A stretch of 25,438 nucleotides of DNA from Oceanospirillaceae bacterium UBA2001 (GTDB lineage Bacteria; Pseudomonadota; Gammaproteobacteria; Pseudomonadales; Balneatricaceae), in the NCBI GenBank assembly GCA_002335115.1, contig DDCR01000120.1, forward strand, positions 1 to 25,438, given 5' to 3'. A program made the translations under genes and the position numbers. Shown here piece after piece: positions 1 to 7,221 of the stretch (positions are counted from its first letter, which is position 1; the number at the start of each line of letters is the position of its first letter). A model generated the notes under the pieces. The model ran no database searches. It was not told the DNA's origin and saw only the letters and a program-made list of their open reading frames with translations.

Positions 1-130
1 CCAAAAAGACCAATATTTACACCCCCCCCCTTATAACGAAAAGGTACTACCAGCTCCATCTCTATAAGGGTTTTTATGAAGCGCAACATGTGGCTAGTTA
101 ATCATCTTCCCTAGGGGGTAGTCCACCACA

Positions 131-156
131 TACCATTAAGCTTAATTGGTATTTTT
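131..156. terminator. Possible hairpin downstream of the ligAB operon
   Basis: An inverted repeat with TACCA/TGGTA outer arms and a TTAA-rich inner part occupies 131-151. It has one unpaired base and is followed on the + strand by five T. It lies 57 bases beyond the stop of the leftward dioxygenase operon. The T-run, however, is on the + strand, so it may instead end a rightward gene lying to the left of the window, or act in both directions. The rest of 1-207 shows no gene I can support. Confidence 0.3.
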
Positions 157-207
157 GTATAGCCATGTTCAATTAGTTATTATTAATAAATAATCACACT
201 TTAAAGT

Positions 208-1026
208 TTACAGTTCAAATTTTGCGCAAATACAGCTTGTCGCAAAAATAGGGATAGGCTCCATGAAATGCACATTTGCTTTTGCTCCTTTTGCGGCAGC
301 GGCAGTGGCAATTAACGTTCTAATTTCGTAACCACCTTGCCCAGCATCTCTATACGTCTCTTCATCTGTATACGACAACATCGCGTCTTTGTCGTTACGC
401 TGGAAGCGATCCATAAACTCTTGATCCCATTCGACATTAATTTTTCCAGAGTCTGGGGTTGCGGGCCAATGTGATATTCCACCAGTTCCGACCAATGCTA
501 TTTTTTCTGGTACTGCATCGCATGCATTTCTGATTGCTTCACCAAATGCCCATACTCTGTTTAAGGGAGTTAAAGGTGGCCCTTGGCAGTTGATATTCAT
601 TGGTATAATTGGTATATCATACTTAGGAGTTAGAAAGTTAAGGGGAACACTAATTCCATGATCAAACTTCCACTCTTCGGAAAAAGCAGTATCCGCAGTT
701 TTCATTACTTCTGTAATCAAACGTTTAGAAAGCTCAGCATTACCTGGGACTTTTGTACGAGGTATCTTCAACCAATCAGGGTCTTCGATAGGGCCTTCAT
801 ATTCATCTGCCATACCGATGCAGTAAGCTGGCATATTGTTCATAAAAAAGTTTGCAAAGTGTTCTGCCGCAATAACAATTAATGCTTCTGCTCCAGAGTC
901 CACAATGTCTTTTCTCATTTTATCTAAATTTGTATAAAACGCATCGCGTAATTCTGGATTTGCCCTATCTGCACGTGCTGTAATACCTGGGCCATGACTG
1001 CACACGCCTGCATAAACTAAACTCAT
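208..1026 (-). CDS. LigB-type extradiol ring-cleavage dioxygenase, catalytic (beta) subunit
   Basis: A 272-residue class III (LigB superfamily) dioxygenase that opens a catechol ring at non-haem Fe(II) in the cytoplasm. The expected iron ligands are visible: His11 (motif CSHGPG), His56 (AAEHFANF) and Glu234 (GGYEIRTLIA). The catalytic-base position is His186 (GGISHWP), with a further conserved His123 (FDHG). Its ATG overlaps the stop of the upstream LigA-like gene as ATGA, so the two are translationally coupled, as expected for an alpha/beta enzyme. It is the last gene of the leftward hpaE-F-H-I operon, so the probable substrate is 3,4-dihydroxyphenylacetate (homoprotocatechuate) or a close analogue. 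A protocatechuate- or gallate-like substrate cannot be excluded from sequence. It takes the place that HpaD (a LigB-superfamily protein encoded without a LigA partner) holds in enterobacteria. Confidence 0.88.
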   Translation of the reverse strand: MSLVYAGVCSHGPGITARADRANPELRDAFYTNLDKMRKDIVDSGAEALIVIAAEHFANFFMNNMPAYCIGMADEYEGPIEDPDWLKIPRTKVPGNAELSKRLITEVMKTADTAFSEEWKFDHGISVPLNFLTPKYDIPIIPMNINCQGPPLTPLNRVWAFGEAIRNACDAVPEKIALVGTGGISHWPATPDSGKINVEWDQEFMDRFQRNDKDAMLSYTDEETYRDAGQGGYEIRTLIATAAAAKGAKANVHFMEPIPIFATSCICAKFEL

Positions 1027-1361
1027 GATCTAACCTCGGTATCTTCCGTAAAACTATTACCTGACCCCGTCATAGCGTATACCCCTTCTCTAACGGGACC
1101 ATATTTTTCGATGCCATCGCGCATAGCTTGTAGGTAGTCATCCCATTCAATTTGATGGAACGCCGCAAAATGCATTAATATTTGACCGTTAACTCCAAGA
1201 ACGTATAACAAGCCGATATCAGGCTTAGTTAATGCAGTCACTTCTTCATCGGTCAAAGTGTAATTTCCTAACAAATTATCTAAATCATTGTTATATCCAT
1301 GCTGAATACTTGTATCTCGATTCAAATCATAGAGAATTTTTTGTGTGTAATAGAGGCTCAT
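1023..1361 (-). CDS. LigA-type small (alpha) subunit of extradiol dioxygenase
   Basis: A 112-residue helical protein matching the LigA family, which caps the active site of LigB in protocatechuate 4,5-dioxygenase-type enzymes. The family pattern is visible: an early Asn-Arg (LNRD), then a YTLTDEEVTALTKPDIGLLY segment in the middle, followed by a Gly-rich turn (LGVNGQILMHFAAF). It starts 12 bases after hpaI and its TGA overlaps the ATG of the catalytic subunit (ATGA). Both points argue for one transcript and a stoichiometric complex. The length is close to that of free-standing LigA subunits. The C-terminal tail after about residue 98 is Ser/Thr/Glu-rich and may be disordered. Confidence 0.85.
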   Translation of the reverse strand: MSLYYTQKILYDLNRDTSIQHGYNNDLDNLLGNYTLTDEEVTALTKPDIGLLYVLGVNGQILMHFAAFHQIEWDDYLQAMRDGIEKYGPVREGVYAMTGSGNSFTEDTEVRS

Positions 1362-1373
1362 TTCATTCTCGTG

Positions 1374-2171
1374 CTAATAGCCAGCCGATTCAACATCATC
1401 GGTCGAATCAATAAAATCTGTAGCTAATTTTCGCGTAGCATTTGCAAGTAAGGCAGCATCAACACCCACTCCAATAAAATGGGCTCCAGCATTAATATAA
1501 TGATCGGCTAGGTCTTTTGTAACAGCTAAAACACCTGCCTTTTTCCCCGCATTATTAATAATCTTAAAACCACGACCAATGGCCGCAAGAACTTCAGAAT
1601 GACCAGGATCTCCAATATATCCCATTGCTGCAGACAAATCTGATGGGCCAATAAAAACAGCATCAACACCTTTTACAGCAGCGATTGATTCGATGTTTTT
1701 AAGACCTTCTAAAGTTTCAATCTGTACAATAAGACACACTTCATCATTAGCTTTTTGAAGATAATTAGGCACTCGGTTCCATTGAGCTGCTCGTGCCATA
1801 GATGTACCTAAACCGCGAATGCCTCTTGGTGGGTAATAGGAAGCTTTAACAAGTTCAGTTGCTTGCTCAGCTGTATTCACCATGGGAATTAATAGTGTTT
1901 GTGTGCCGATATCTAATAATTGTTTAATTAATGCAGTATCTCCTTCAACGGGACGTACGATTGAAGAAACTGGATAAGGCTCAATGGCTAGCAAGTGACC
2001 CATTATAGATTTTAAATCAAATGGGCCATGCTCAGCATCAATGAGCACCCAATCAAAACCAGCACCAGCTCCAATTTGGGCAACAGAAGCATCTGGAATA
2101 CCTAACCATAATCCAAATGTGGGTTTATCTGAGTTCAGTGATTGTTTAAATGTATTCGTTTTTATTAACAT
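1374..2171 (-). CDS. hpaI: 4-hydroxy-2-oxoheptanedioate aldolase (HpcH/HpaI family)
   Basis: A 265-residue class II pyruvate aldolase that splits 4-hydroxy-2-oxoheptane-1,7-dioate into pyruvate and succinate semialdehyde, the last step of the homoprotocatechuate meta pathway. Active-site positions known for the family are visible: Asp45 and His48 in LIDAEHGPFD, Arg73 (IVRPVEGD), and the metal ligands Glu152 (VQIETLEG) and Asp178 (FIGPSDLS). The TQTLLIPMV and YPPRGIRGLG segments are typical of HpaI. It sits 21 bases after hpaH and 12 bases before the LigA-like gene. The ATG at 2171 has only a weak Shine-Dalgarno sequence, so translation may depend on coupling to hpaH. The succinate semialdehyde produced would be the substrate of GabD, encoded at the right end of the window. 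Confidence 0.93.
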   Translation of the reverse strand: MLIKTNTFKQSLNSDKPTFGLWLGIPDASVAQIGAGAGFDWVLIDAEHGPFDLKSIMGHLLAIEPYPVSSIVRPVEGDTALIKQLLDIGTQTLLIPMVNTAEQATELVKASYYPPRGIRGLGTSMARAAQWNRVPNYLQKANDEVCLIVQIETLEGLKNIESIAAVKGVDAVFIGPSDLSAAMGYIGDPGHSEVLAAIGRGFKIINNAGKKAGVLAVTKDLADHYINAGAHFIGVGVDAALLANATRKLATDFIDSTDDVESAGY

Positions 2172-2192
2172 GGAAAAATACTCATAGATTTA

Positions 2193-2996
2193 TTAGACAA
2201 AATTAACTGAGATAGAGCCTAAAGCACCATAATCTCCAACAACCTTGTCGCCTGCTTTCACTTTCATAGGTGCTGTAAACGAACCTGATAGTAAAATCTG
2301 CCCTGGCTCTAGAGCAATATTATGAGAAGCAAAGCGCTTTGCAATCCAGCAGATTCCATTAGCAGGATGATCAAGGACTGCAGCGGCTAGACCCGTTTGC
2401 TCAATCACATCATTTACTTTGACGATAGAACCACACCATCTTAAATCAACTTCTCCTGGTTTCACTTTACGTCCACCCATGACGATACCAGCGTTTGCTG
2501 CATTGTCTGCAATTGTATCAAAAACCTTTCGCGTATAACCTGTTTCAGGATGAACACGATGGCTACGAGCAGCAATAAGCTCAAACGCAGGAATGATATA
2601 GGCTGTTGCAGCCATCACTTCTTCTACCGTGACGTTCTCGCCAAATAAGCGATCTTTTAAAACAAACGCTAGCTCAACTTCAATCTGAGGATCAGTAAAG
2701 TCAGATGTTTTAATTTCTCCACCATCAGGAAACACCATGTCATCCAATAACACACCATAGTCGGGGGTATCGATTTTCATCACACGCTGCATCACACGAG
2801 AAGTTAGGCCTATTTTATAGCCGACAATTTTGCGCCCATCTTCAATTTTCCTATTAACCCACGAAGACTGAATCGCATACGCATCGTCCATATCCATATC
2901 TGGGTGCGTTAATGTAAGCGGATCGATTTGCTCCCTATTAGCTTCTGCAGCATATAAATCATCTGCAGCTTTTTGAATTTGACTATTATTTAACAC
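2193..2996 (-). CDS. hpaH: 2-oxo-hept-3-ene-1,7-dioate hydratase
   Basis: A 267-residue member of the HpaH/MhpD hydratase branch of the fumarylacetoacetase-like fold. It adds water to 2-oxohept-3-ene-1,7-dioate to give the HpaI substrate. Metal-ligand positions Glu106 and Glu108 (QIEVELAFVL) and Glu139 (IPAFELIAAR) are present. The N-terminal VGYKIGLTSRVMQ segment is typical. The start is GTG at 2996: an AGAGAGGA ribosome site lies 7 bases upstream, whereas the nearby ATG is in another frame. It follows hpaF by 47 bases and precedes hpaI by 21, in the leftward pathway operon. Confidence 0.93.
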   Translation of the reverse strand: MLNNSQIQKAADDLYAAEANREQIDPLTLTHPDMDMDDAYAIQSSWVNRKIEDGRKIVGYKIGLTSRVMQRVMKIDTPDYGVLLDDMVFPDGGEIKTSDFTDPQIEVELAFVLKDRLFGENVTVEEVMAATAYIIPAFELIAARSHRVHPETGYTRKVFDTIADNAANAGIVMGGRKVKPGEVDLRWCGSIVKVNDVIEQTGLAAAVLDHPANGICWIAKRFASHNIALEPGQILLSGSFTAPMKVKAGDKVVGDYGALGSISVNFV

Positions 2997-3043
2997 ATCT
3001 AAATCCTCTCTTTAGTGTTTAATTCCAACATTAACCTAAAGAC

Positions 3044-3430
3044 TTATAAGTAATCTTGGATGTTGTTTTTGTTGAATTTTAAAACTGGCTCTAGTTCCTT
3101 CATTTCAAACGATAGAGCGACACCTTTTGTGGTAAACGTATCTGCAAAGTATTCTGTAAACACCGCAAAAAATTGCTCTGCAGCTAGCTTTCTATCGTCT
3201 AATGAGCGCCCTGCTCCCAACTTAACCTCAAGGTGAGCAAAACAAAGTTCAGGATTACCATCAGCAAGGCGGTACTGTTCGCAACAGTATGCTCTGCTGC
3301 GAATCCCTTTTAATGGAAACAAGCCTGTTTTTTCTGCAGCAGTATGTAGTTTTGCAAATAACTTCTGAATTGCATTCTGATCTTTGCTGAGCCCGCAATT
3401 ATCAGAGTATTCGAGTACAAAATGAGCCAT
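3044..3430 (-). CDS. hpaF: 5-carboxymethyl-2-hydroxymuconate delta-isomerase (Pro1 replaced by Ala)
   Basis: A 128-residue tautomerase-fold protein resembling HpaF/HpcD (CHMI) along its whole length, with the hallmark segments FPLKGIRSRAY (38-48), ADGNPELCFAHLEVKLGAG and LSFEMKELEP. It should isomerise 5-carboxymethyl-2-hydroxymuconate before decarboxylation. In this family the mature protein normally starts with Pro1, the catalytic base, left after removal of Met. Here the second codon is GCT (Ala), giving MAHFVLEYS. The start is well fixed by an AAAGGA site 7 bases upstream of the ATG, so a start-site mistake is unlikely. The enzyme may be slow, may use another base, or may belong to a natural Ala variant. 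It lies between hpaE (29 bases) and hpaH (47 bases). Confidence 0.9.
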   Translation of the reverse strand: MAHFVLEYSDNCGLSKDQNAIQKLFAKLHTAAEKTGLFPLKGIRSRAYCCEQYRLADGNPELCFAHLEVKLGAGRSLDDRKLAAEQFFAVFTEYFADTFTTKGVALSFEMKELEPVLKFNKNNIQDYL

Positions 3431-3459
3431 AAAACATTCCTTTTATATAAAATCAGTGT

Positions 3460-4980
3460 TTAAAGTCCACCAAGCACAGGGACTCTATGCGTTCCATGTG
3501 CAATACAAACATTTTTAGTTTCCATATAGAAGTCGAAACTATAGTCACCACCATCACGCCCAATACCAGACATTTTGATACCACCAAACGGTGAAGGCAA
3601 ATTACGATTGTTTTCTGAATTAACCCACAACATCCCTGCTTCAACATGGCGAGACATCCGCATCGCGCGACCATTATCGTTAGTCCAGATATATCCGGCC
3701 AAACCATAATCTGTATCATTTGCAATATTGATTGCTTCTTCTTCGGTTGAGAATTCGATTGTCGTTAAGACAGGTCCAAATATTTCTTCTTGTGCAATTC
3801 GCATTGAGCTTTTTGCATCACAGAAAAGTGTTGGCTCAACATAATTACCTGGACCTAAATCTTCACGTCGTTTTCCACCCACTGCAATAGTAGCGCCATC
3901 TTCTTTGGCAATATCCATATAGCTCATTACTTTATTGAAGTGGTCTTTATGGACTAACGGCCCTAACTCTGTTGCTGGGTCTAAAGGATGACCAACACGT
4001 AGATTTATAACTCTCTTTTCTAAAGCGGCTAGAAACTCCTCTTTGATGCCTGATTGAATTAATAGGCGGCTTGAAGAGGTGCAGCGCTGACCATTCAAGC
4101 TGTAAATCATAAAGACAACCGCGTCTAATGCACGATCAAAATCAGCATCATCAAATACGATGACTGGATTTTTACCACCCAATTCTAGATGTACACGTTT
4201 TAAAGTATTGGCACCTTGACGCATAATATGAGAACCAGTAGTTGTATCTCCAACTAAAGCAATTGCCTTAATAGCAGGATGTTCAGTCAAACGTTTACCA
4301 ACATCTTCACCAAAGCCATTAACTGTATTCCAAACACCATCAGGTAGGCCTGCATCTTTGGCTATCTCAGCTAGTAACATAGCGGTCAAAGGTGTAAGTT
4401 CAGCTGGCTTATGAACAATCGTACAACCAGATGCGAGTGCGGGTGCTATTTTCCATGTGGACAACATAAATGGTGTGTTCCACGGTGTGATAATACCCAC
4501 TGGACCAATTGGTGTGCGCATGGTGTAGTTTGTATGTTCATCTTGCAATAAACCTTGGCCATTCTGTGCTTCGGGTGCTTTATCTGCAAAAAATCTAAAA
4601 TTCGCTGCACCACGAATTGCAGCCTGTTTCATAAAACGAATTGGTTGACCACAGTCCATTGACTCAACCAGCGCAATTTCTTCAGCTCGCTTTTCAACCA
4701 TGTCAGCAAAATGATGCAATATTTTTTTGCGTTCATTCCCAGAAACATCTCTCCACTCTGGAAATGCAGCCTGAGCTGCTTCACATGCTTTATCCATATC
4801 TTCTGAAGTACCTCTAACAACATGCCCCAAGGAAGTATTGTCGACTGGAGATATATTCTCGTAGGTCTTAGCATCATTAGCTGTAAAAGGTTTACCGTTA
4901 ATAAAATGCCCAGTGGGCGCTTCTGCAAAACGATTTAAATATTTTTTAGATTGCAAAAGGTTTACGTCAAACTCGCTCAT
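3460..4980 (-). CDS. hpaE: 5-carboxymethyl-2-hydroxymuconate semialdehyde dehydrogenase
   Basis: A 506-residue NAD(P)-dependent aldehyde dehydrogenase that oxidises the ring-cleavage semialdehyde to 5-carboxymethyl-2-hydroxymuconate. The catalytic set is complete: Asn168 (TPWNTP), Glu266 (LELGGKNP) and nucleophile Cys300 (NGQRCTSSSR). The Rossmann and C-terminal PFGGIKMSGIGRDGG segments are intact. The assignment to HpaE rather than another aldehyde dehydrogenase rests on the RCTSSSR motif together with its place as first gene of the hpaE-F-H-I-ligAB operon. The ATG at 4980 has a GAGG site 6 bases upstream. Its promoter lies in the 300-base region shared with divergent hpaG, next to two palindromes that probably bind HpaR. 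Confidence 0.92.
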   Translation of the reverse strand: MSEFDVNLLQSKKYLNRFAEAPTGHFINGKPFTANDAKTYENISPVDNTSLGHVVRGTSEDMDKACEAAQAAFPEWRDVSGNERKKILHHFADMVEKRAEEIALVESMDCGQPIRFMKQAAIRGAANFRFFADKAPEAQNGQGLLQDEHTNYTMRTPIGPVGIITPWNTPFMLSTWKIAPALASGCTIVHKPAELTPLTAMLLAEIAKDAGLPDGVWNTVNGFGEDVGKRLTEHPAIKAIALVGDTTTGSHIMRQGANTLKRVHLELGGKNPVIVFDDADFDRALDAVVFMIYSLNGQRCTSSSRLLIQSGIKEEFLAALEKRVINLRVGHPLDPATELGPLVHKDHFNKVMSYMDIAKEDGATIAVGGKRREDLGPGNYVEPTLFCDAKSSMRIAQEEIFGPVLTTIEFSTEEEAINIANDTDYGLAGYIWTNDNGRAMRMSRHVEAGMLWVNSENNRNLPSPFGGIKMSGIGRDGGDYSFDFYMETKNVCIAHGTHRVPVLGGL

Positions 4981-5130
4981 AAGAGACCTCGGATAATTTA
5001 ATTTTTATGGCTAGAGTTGCAGAACTAACAAATAGATCGTCTTTTTTGAAAATTAAGCACAAGACCTTGGTATTAATGACTTGATGAACTAAAGCTTCAC
5101 ATAAACTACAACAATTTGAATGCTCTAAAG

Positions 5131-5144
5131 GTTAACAAGTTAAC
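5131..5144. promoter_or_regulatory. Candidate HpaR operator 1
   Basis: GTTAACAAGTTAAC is a 14-bp dyad (two GTTAAC half sites separated by AA) in the hpaE-hpaG intergenic region. It lies roughly 17-30 bases downstream of the predicted hpaE transcription start, where a bound MarR dimer could block RNA polymerase. Its half-site pattern matches operator 2, and the centres are 73 bp apart, close to seven DNA turns. Binding by HpaR is inferred from position and symmetry. Confidence 0.5.
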
Positions 5145-5160
5145 ATTAATAAGTATTAAA

Positions 5161-5176
5161 TGGAACATTATATCAT
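5161..5176 (-). promoter_or_regulatory. Predicted hpaE operon promoter (extended -10)
   Basis: On the minus strand a perfect TATAAT (5172-5167) is preceded by TG plus one base, forming an extended -10 element (TGATATAAT). No good -35 hexamer is seen at 15-19 bases spacing, which is usual for extended -10 promoters. The start would fall near 5160, giving a leader of about 180 bases that contains operator 1. Confidence 0.45.
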
Positions 5177-5203
5177 AATTAAGGCATTTAAAGCCCAAAA
5201 CAA

Positions 5204-5217
5204 ATTAACGCGTTAAT
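5204..5217. promoter_or_regulatory. Candidate HpaR operator 2
   Basis: ATTAACGCGTTAAT is a perfect 14-bp palindrome with the same TTAAC/GTTAA arms as operator 1. It covers the predicted -35 hexamer of the hpaG-hpaR promoter, so a bound repressor would compete directly with RNA polymerase. This would give negative autoregulation of hpaR. Confidence 0.55.
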
Positions 5218-5241
5218 CGAATTATATGTATAATAACGAAA
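5205..5241 (+). promoter_or_regulatory. Predicted hpaG-hpaR promoter
   Basis: TATAAT at 5229-5234 is preceded at 18 bases by TTAACG (5205-5210), a 4/6 match to the -35 consensus that lies inside operator 2. The expected start near 5241 leaves a leader of about 40 bases before hpaG, which has an AAGGA ribosome site just upstream of its ATG. Confidence 0.5.
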
Positions 5242-5280
5242 CACTTTAGTCAATTGCACATACTGGACAAGGAATAAAAA

Positions 5281-6141
5281 ATGCGATTTATAACCTACGA
5301 ATACCAAAACACTGTTTCTTGGGGTGCTATCAATGAGCAAGGCGTCATTGATCTAGGATCAAAAATGGGAGGTGACTTACATTTGGCTATCCGCGAAGAT
5401 CGTTTAAAAGAAGCACAAGATCTTGCGGCCAATGCTGAAGCTGACCACCAGCTAAATGATATTAAGCTACTTGCTCCGATTACAAACCCAGGAAAAATTG
5501 CTTGTATTGGCGTGAATTACGCCAATAGAAATGCTGAATATAAAGATGGCTCTGAAGCACCAAAATTCCCTAGTCTATTTATGAGAACACCAGATTCATT
5601 TACCACTCATGAGGAACCACTTTGGCGCCCGCCTGAATCACACCAGCTAGACTATGAAGGTGAGATTGTTATTATTATCGGTAAACCTGGTAGACGTATT
5701 TCTGAAGAAAATGCGTACGACCATATTGCAGGCCTAACGATTATGAACGAAGGCACTTTGCGAGACTGGGTACGTCATGCTAAATTTAACGTTACTCAAG
5801 GTAAAAACTTCGTTAACTCCGGATCAATTGGGCCATGGATGGTCAGTAGTGATGAGTTTACCCCAGAAAAATACGAAAACATGCATATTACTACCAAAGT
5901 GAATAACGAAATACGTCAAGATGATACTACTGCCAATATGATGTTTCCTCTCAAGCACATCATTAGTTATTGTTCACAATTTTTCTATCTTCAGCCTGGA
6001 GATGTGATTGCAACAGGTACTCCAAATGGAGCTGGAGCAAGATTTGACCCTCCAAAATATCTTGTACCTGGTGATATTATTGAGGTTGAAGTTGACGGTA
6101 TTGGTAAACTAATCAATGGGGTAATTGATGAGCCAATCTAA
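5281..6141 (+). CDS. hpaG: Single-domain HpaG-like decarboxylase/isomerase (FAH family)
   Basis: A 286-residue fumarylacetoacetate hydrolase-fold enzyme. Metal-binding Glu126 and Glu128 are in DYEGEIVIII, followed by the family segments TIMNEGTLRDW (with Glu157), QGKNFVNSGSIGPWMV and the C-terminal GDVIATGTPNGAG. In the pathway it should decarboxylate 5-oxopent-3-ene-1,2,5-tricarboxylate and possibly isomerise the product. Enterobacterial HpaG is a fusion of two such domains (roughly 430 residues). Here there is only one domain plus a unique N-terminal region of about 65 residues, so one protein may do both steps or the second may be encoded elsewhere. It is co-transcribed with hpaR, overlapping it by 14 bases. 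The exact substrate is inferred from context. Confidence 0.82.
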   Translation: MRFITYEYQNTVSWGAINEQGVIDLGSKMGGDLHLAIREDRLKEAQDLAANAEADHQLNDIKLLAPITNPGKIACIGVNYANRNAEYKDGSEAPKFPSLFMRTPDSFTTHEEPLWRPPESHQLDYEGEIVIIIGKPGRRISEENAYDHIAGLTIMNEGTLRDWVRHAKFNVTQGKNFVNSGSIGPWMVSSDEFTPEKYENMHITTKVNNEIRQDDTTANMMFPLKHIISYCSQFFYLQPGDVIATGTPNGAGARFDPPKYLVPGDIIEVEVDGIGKLINGVIDEPI

Positions 6142-6622
6142 GAATAATAAAGATGACAAGATATTAAGAGGTTTTGATCGTTCGTTGCCAATGTCACTGC
6201 TTCGAGCTCGAGAATCTGTAATGAAAACTTTCATCCCAACGCTGAAGGAATACGATCTAACACCTCAGCAATGGCGGGTTATCCGTGCACTTGAGCAACA
6301 AGATGGTCTAGAAATTTCTGAATTATCTAAACAATGTTTTCTTTTAAAGCCGAGCATGAGTCGCATTGCTCGATATTTAGAGTCAAGAGGTCTTATTGAA
6401 AGACGCAAAGACACTAATGATCAAAGAAAGTCTGTCATTCACTTAACCAAAGAAGGCTATATTTTACGCGAAAAAGTAGCACCTAAATCTATGGAAAGGT
6501 ATGACTACATTACTGAACAATTCGGCTACGGAAAGTTAGAACTGCTGTACGAGCTCCTGGATGACTTAGTGGACTGTTTAGACGATACAACCAACCAAAC
6601 AAAGACCAACCAAGAATCATGA
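6128..6622 (+). CDS. hpaR: MarR-family regulator of homoprotocatechuate degradation
   Basis: A 164-residue winged-helix repressor of the HpaR branch of MarR. After a 15-residue polar head, RSLPMSLLRARE begins helix 1. The core reads LTPQQWRVIRALEQ, then ISELSKQCFLLKPSMSRIARYLE (recognition helix) and LIERRKDTNDQRKSVIHLT (wing). I choose the ATG at 6128, with a GGGG ribosome site 6 bases upstream, over the TTG one codon earlier. The gene overlaps the end of hpaG by 14 bases, which means translational coupling and probably autoregulation through operator 2. The expected inducer is homoprotocatechuate or a hydroxyphenylacetate, by analogy with the family. Confidence 0.88.
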   Translation: MSQSKNNKDDKILRGFDRSLPMSLLRARESVMKTFIPTLKEYDLTPQQWRVIRALEQQDGLEISELSKQCFLLKPSMSRIARYLESRGLIERRKDTNDQRKSVIHLTKEGYILREKVAPKSMERYDYITEQFGYGKLELLYELLDDLVDCLDDTTNQTKTNQES

Positions 6623-6655
6623 CTTCAGACCTTAATAATAACTTGTTAAAAATAA

Positions 6656-7024
6656 GTCGCTATATTATAGATGTTGTTTCTGTTATGAATGTGGCAAAAG
6701 ATGAGATCTTTGGCCCAGTAACTCCTCTAATTTAAGTTTGAAACAGAAAAAGATGCTATAGCTAATGACATAGATGTTGGCTTAGCTTCATACATTTGTA
6801 CTCGTGACACTGGCAGAGTATGGCGAGTTTCTGACGCTTTAGAGTACGAAATGGTAGGAATTAACGAAGGTATTATTTCTAACGAGATGGCTTCTTTTGG
6901 AGGAGTTAAAGAATCTGGAATGGGCCGCGAAGGTTCAAAATACGGCATTGAAGACTGTCTAGAAATCAAATATTTGTGCATGGGCGGTAACACTAGACAC
7001 TTAATCCTTGAATCTAATGGTTAG
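6656..7024 (+). pseudogene. Remnant of succinate-semialdehyde dehydrogenase (gabD 3' end)
   Basis: Reading the + strand gives the C-terminal quarter of a GabD. VAKDEIFGPVTPL (from about 6691) is followed by a one-base insertion near 6730. From 6731, 97 residues then continue in the new frame to a TAG at 7022, including [33 protein letters not shown] and [17 protein letters not shown]. Homology fades upstream of about 6656, so the N-terminal three quarters, including the catalytic Cys, are gone. Its place just after hpaR suggests that gabD once closed this arm of the cluster; an apparently intact gabD start lies at 25002. The remaining bases to 7221 hold no gene. An AT-only inverted repeat (7117-7140, 8-bp arms) lies between this remnant and the converging sulfatase. 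Confidence 0.88.
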
Positions 7025-7221
7025 TTAAGAAAGTGGATTAAGGCATATCATGTAGATATACCTTAATTATGAAATTAGAAGCTTTATAGACATCCCCCTA
7101 CTTTTTGGCTATTTTCATTATTTTTATTAGTCAAAATAATTGAGAGGTGAAATTGTAATCACTCAAAAGTTGAGGAAACCATCTTGGAACTAAGCGTCTC
7201 AAGCAATATTAAAAGTTAGCG

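Noticed and set aside
22..30. Run of nine C near the left edge, with short open frames in 1-101
   Set aside because: The frames are short, cut by the window edge and match no family I recognise. The run could be real or a sequencing slip; there is no basis for calling a gene.
6727..6993. 88-residue minus-strand open frame
   Set aside because: It is the antisense shadow of the gabD remnant, which reads clearly as protein on the + strand.
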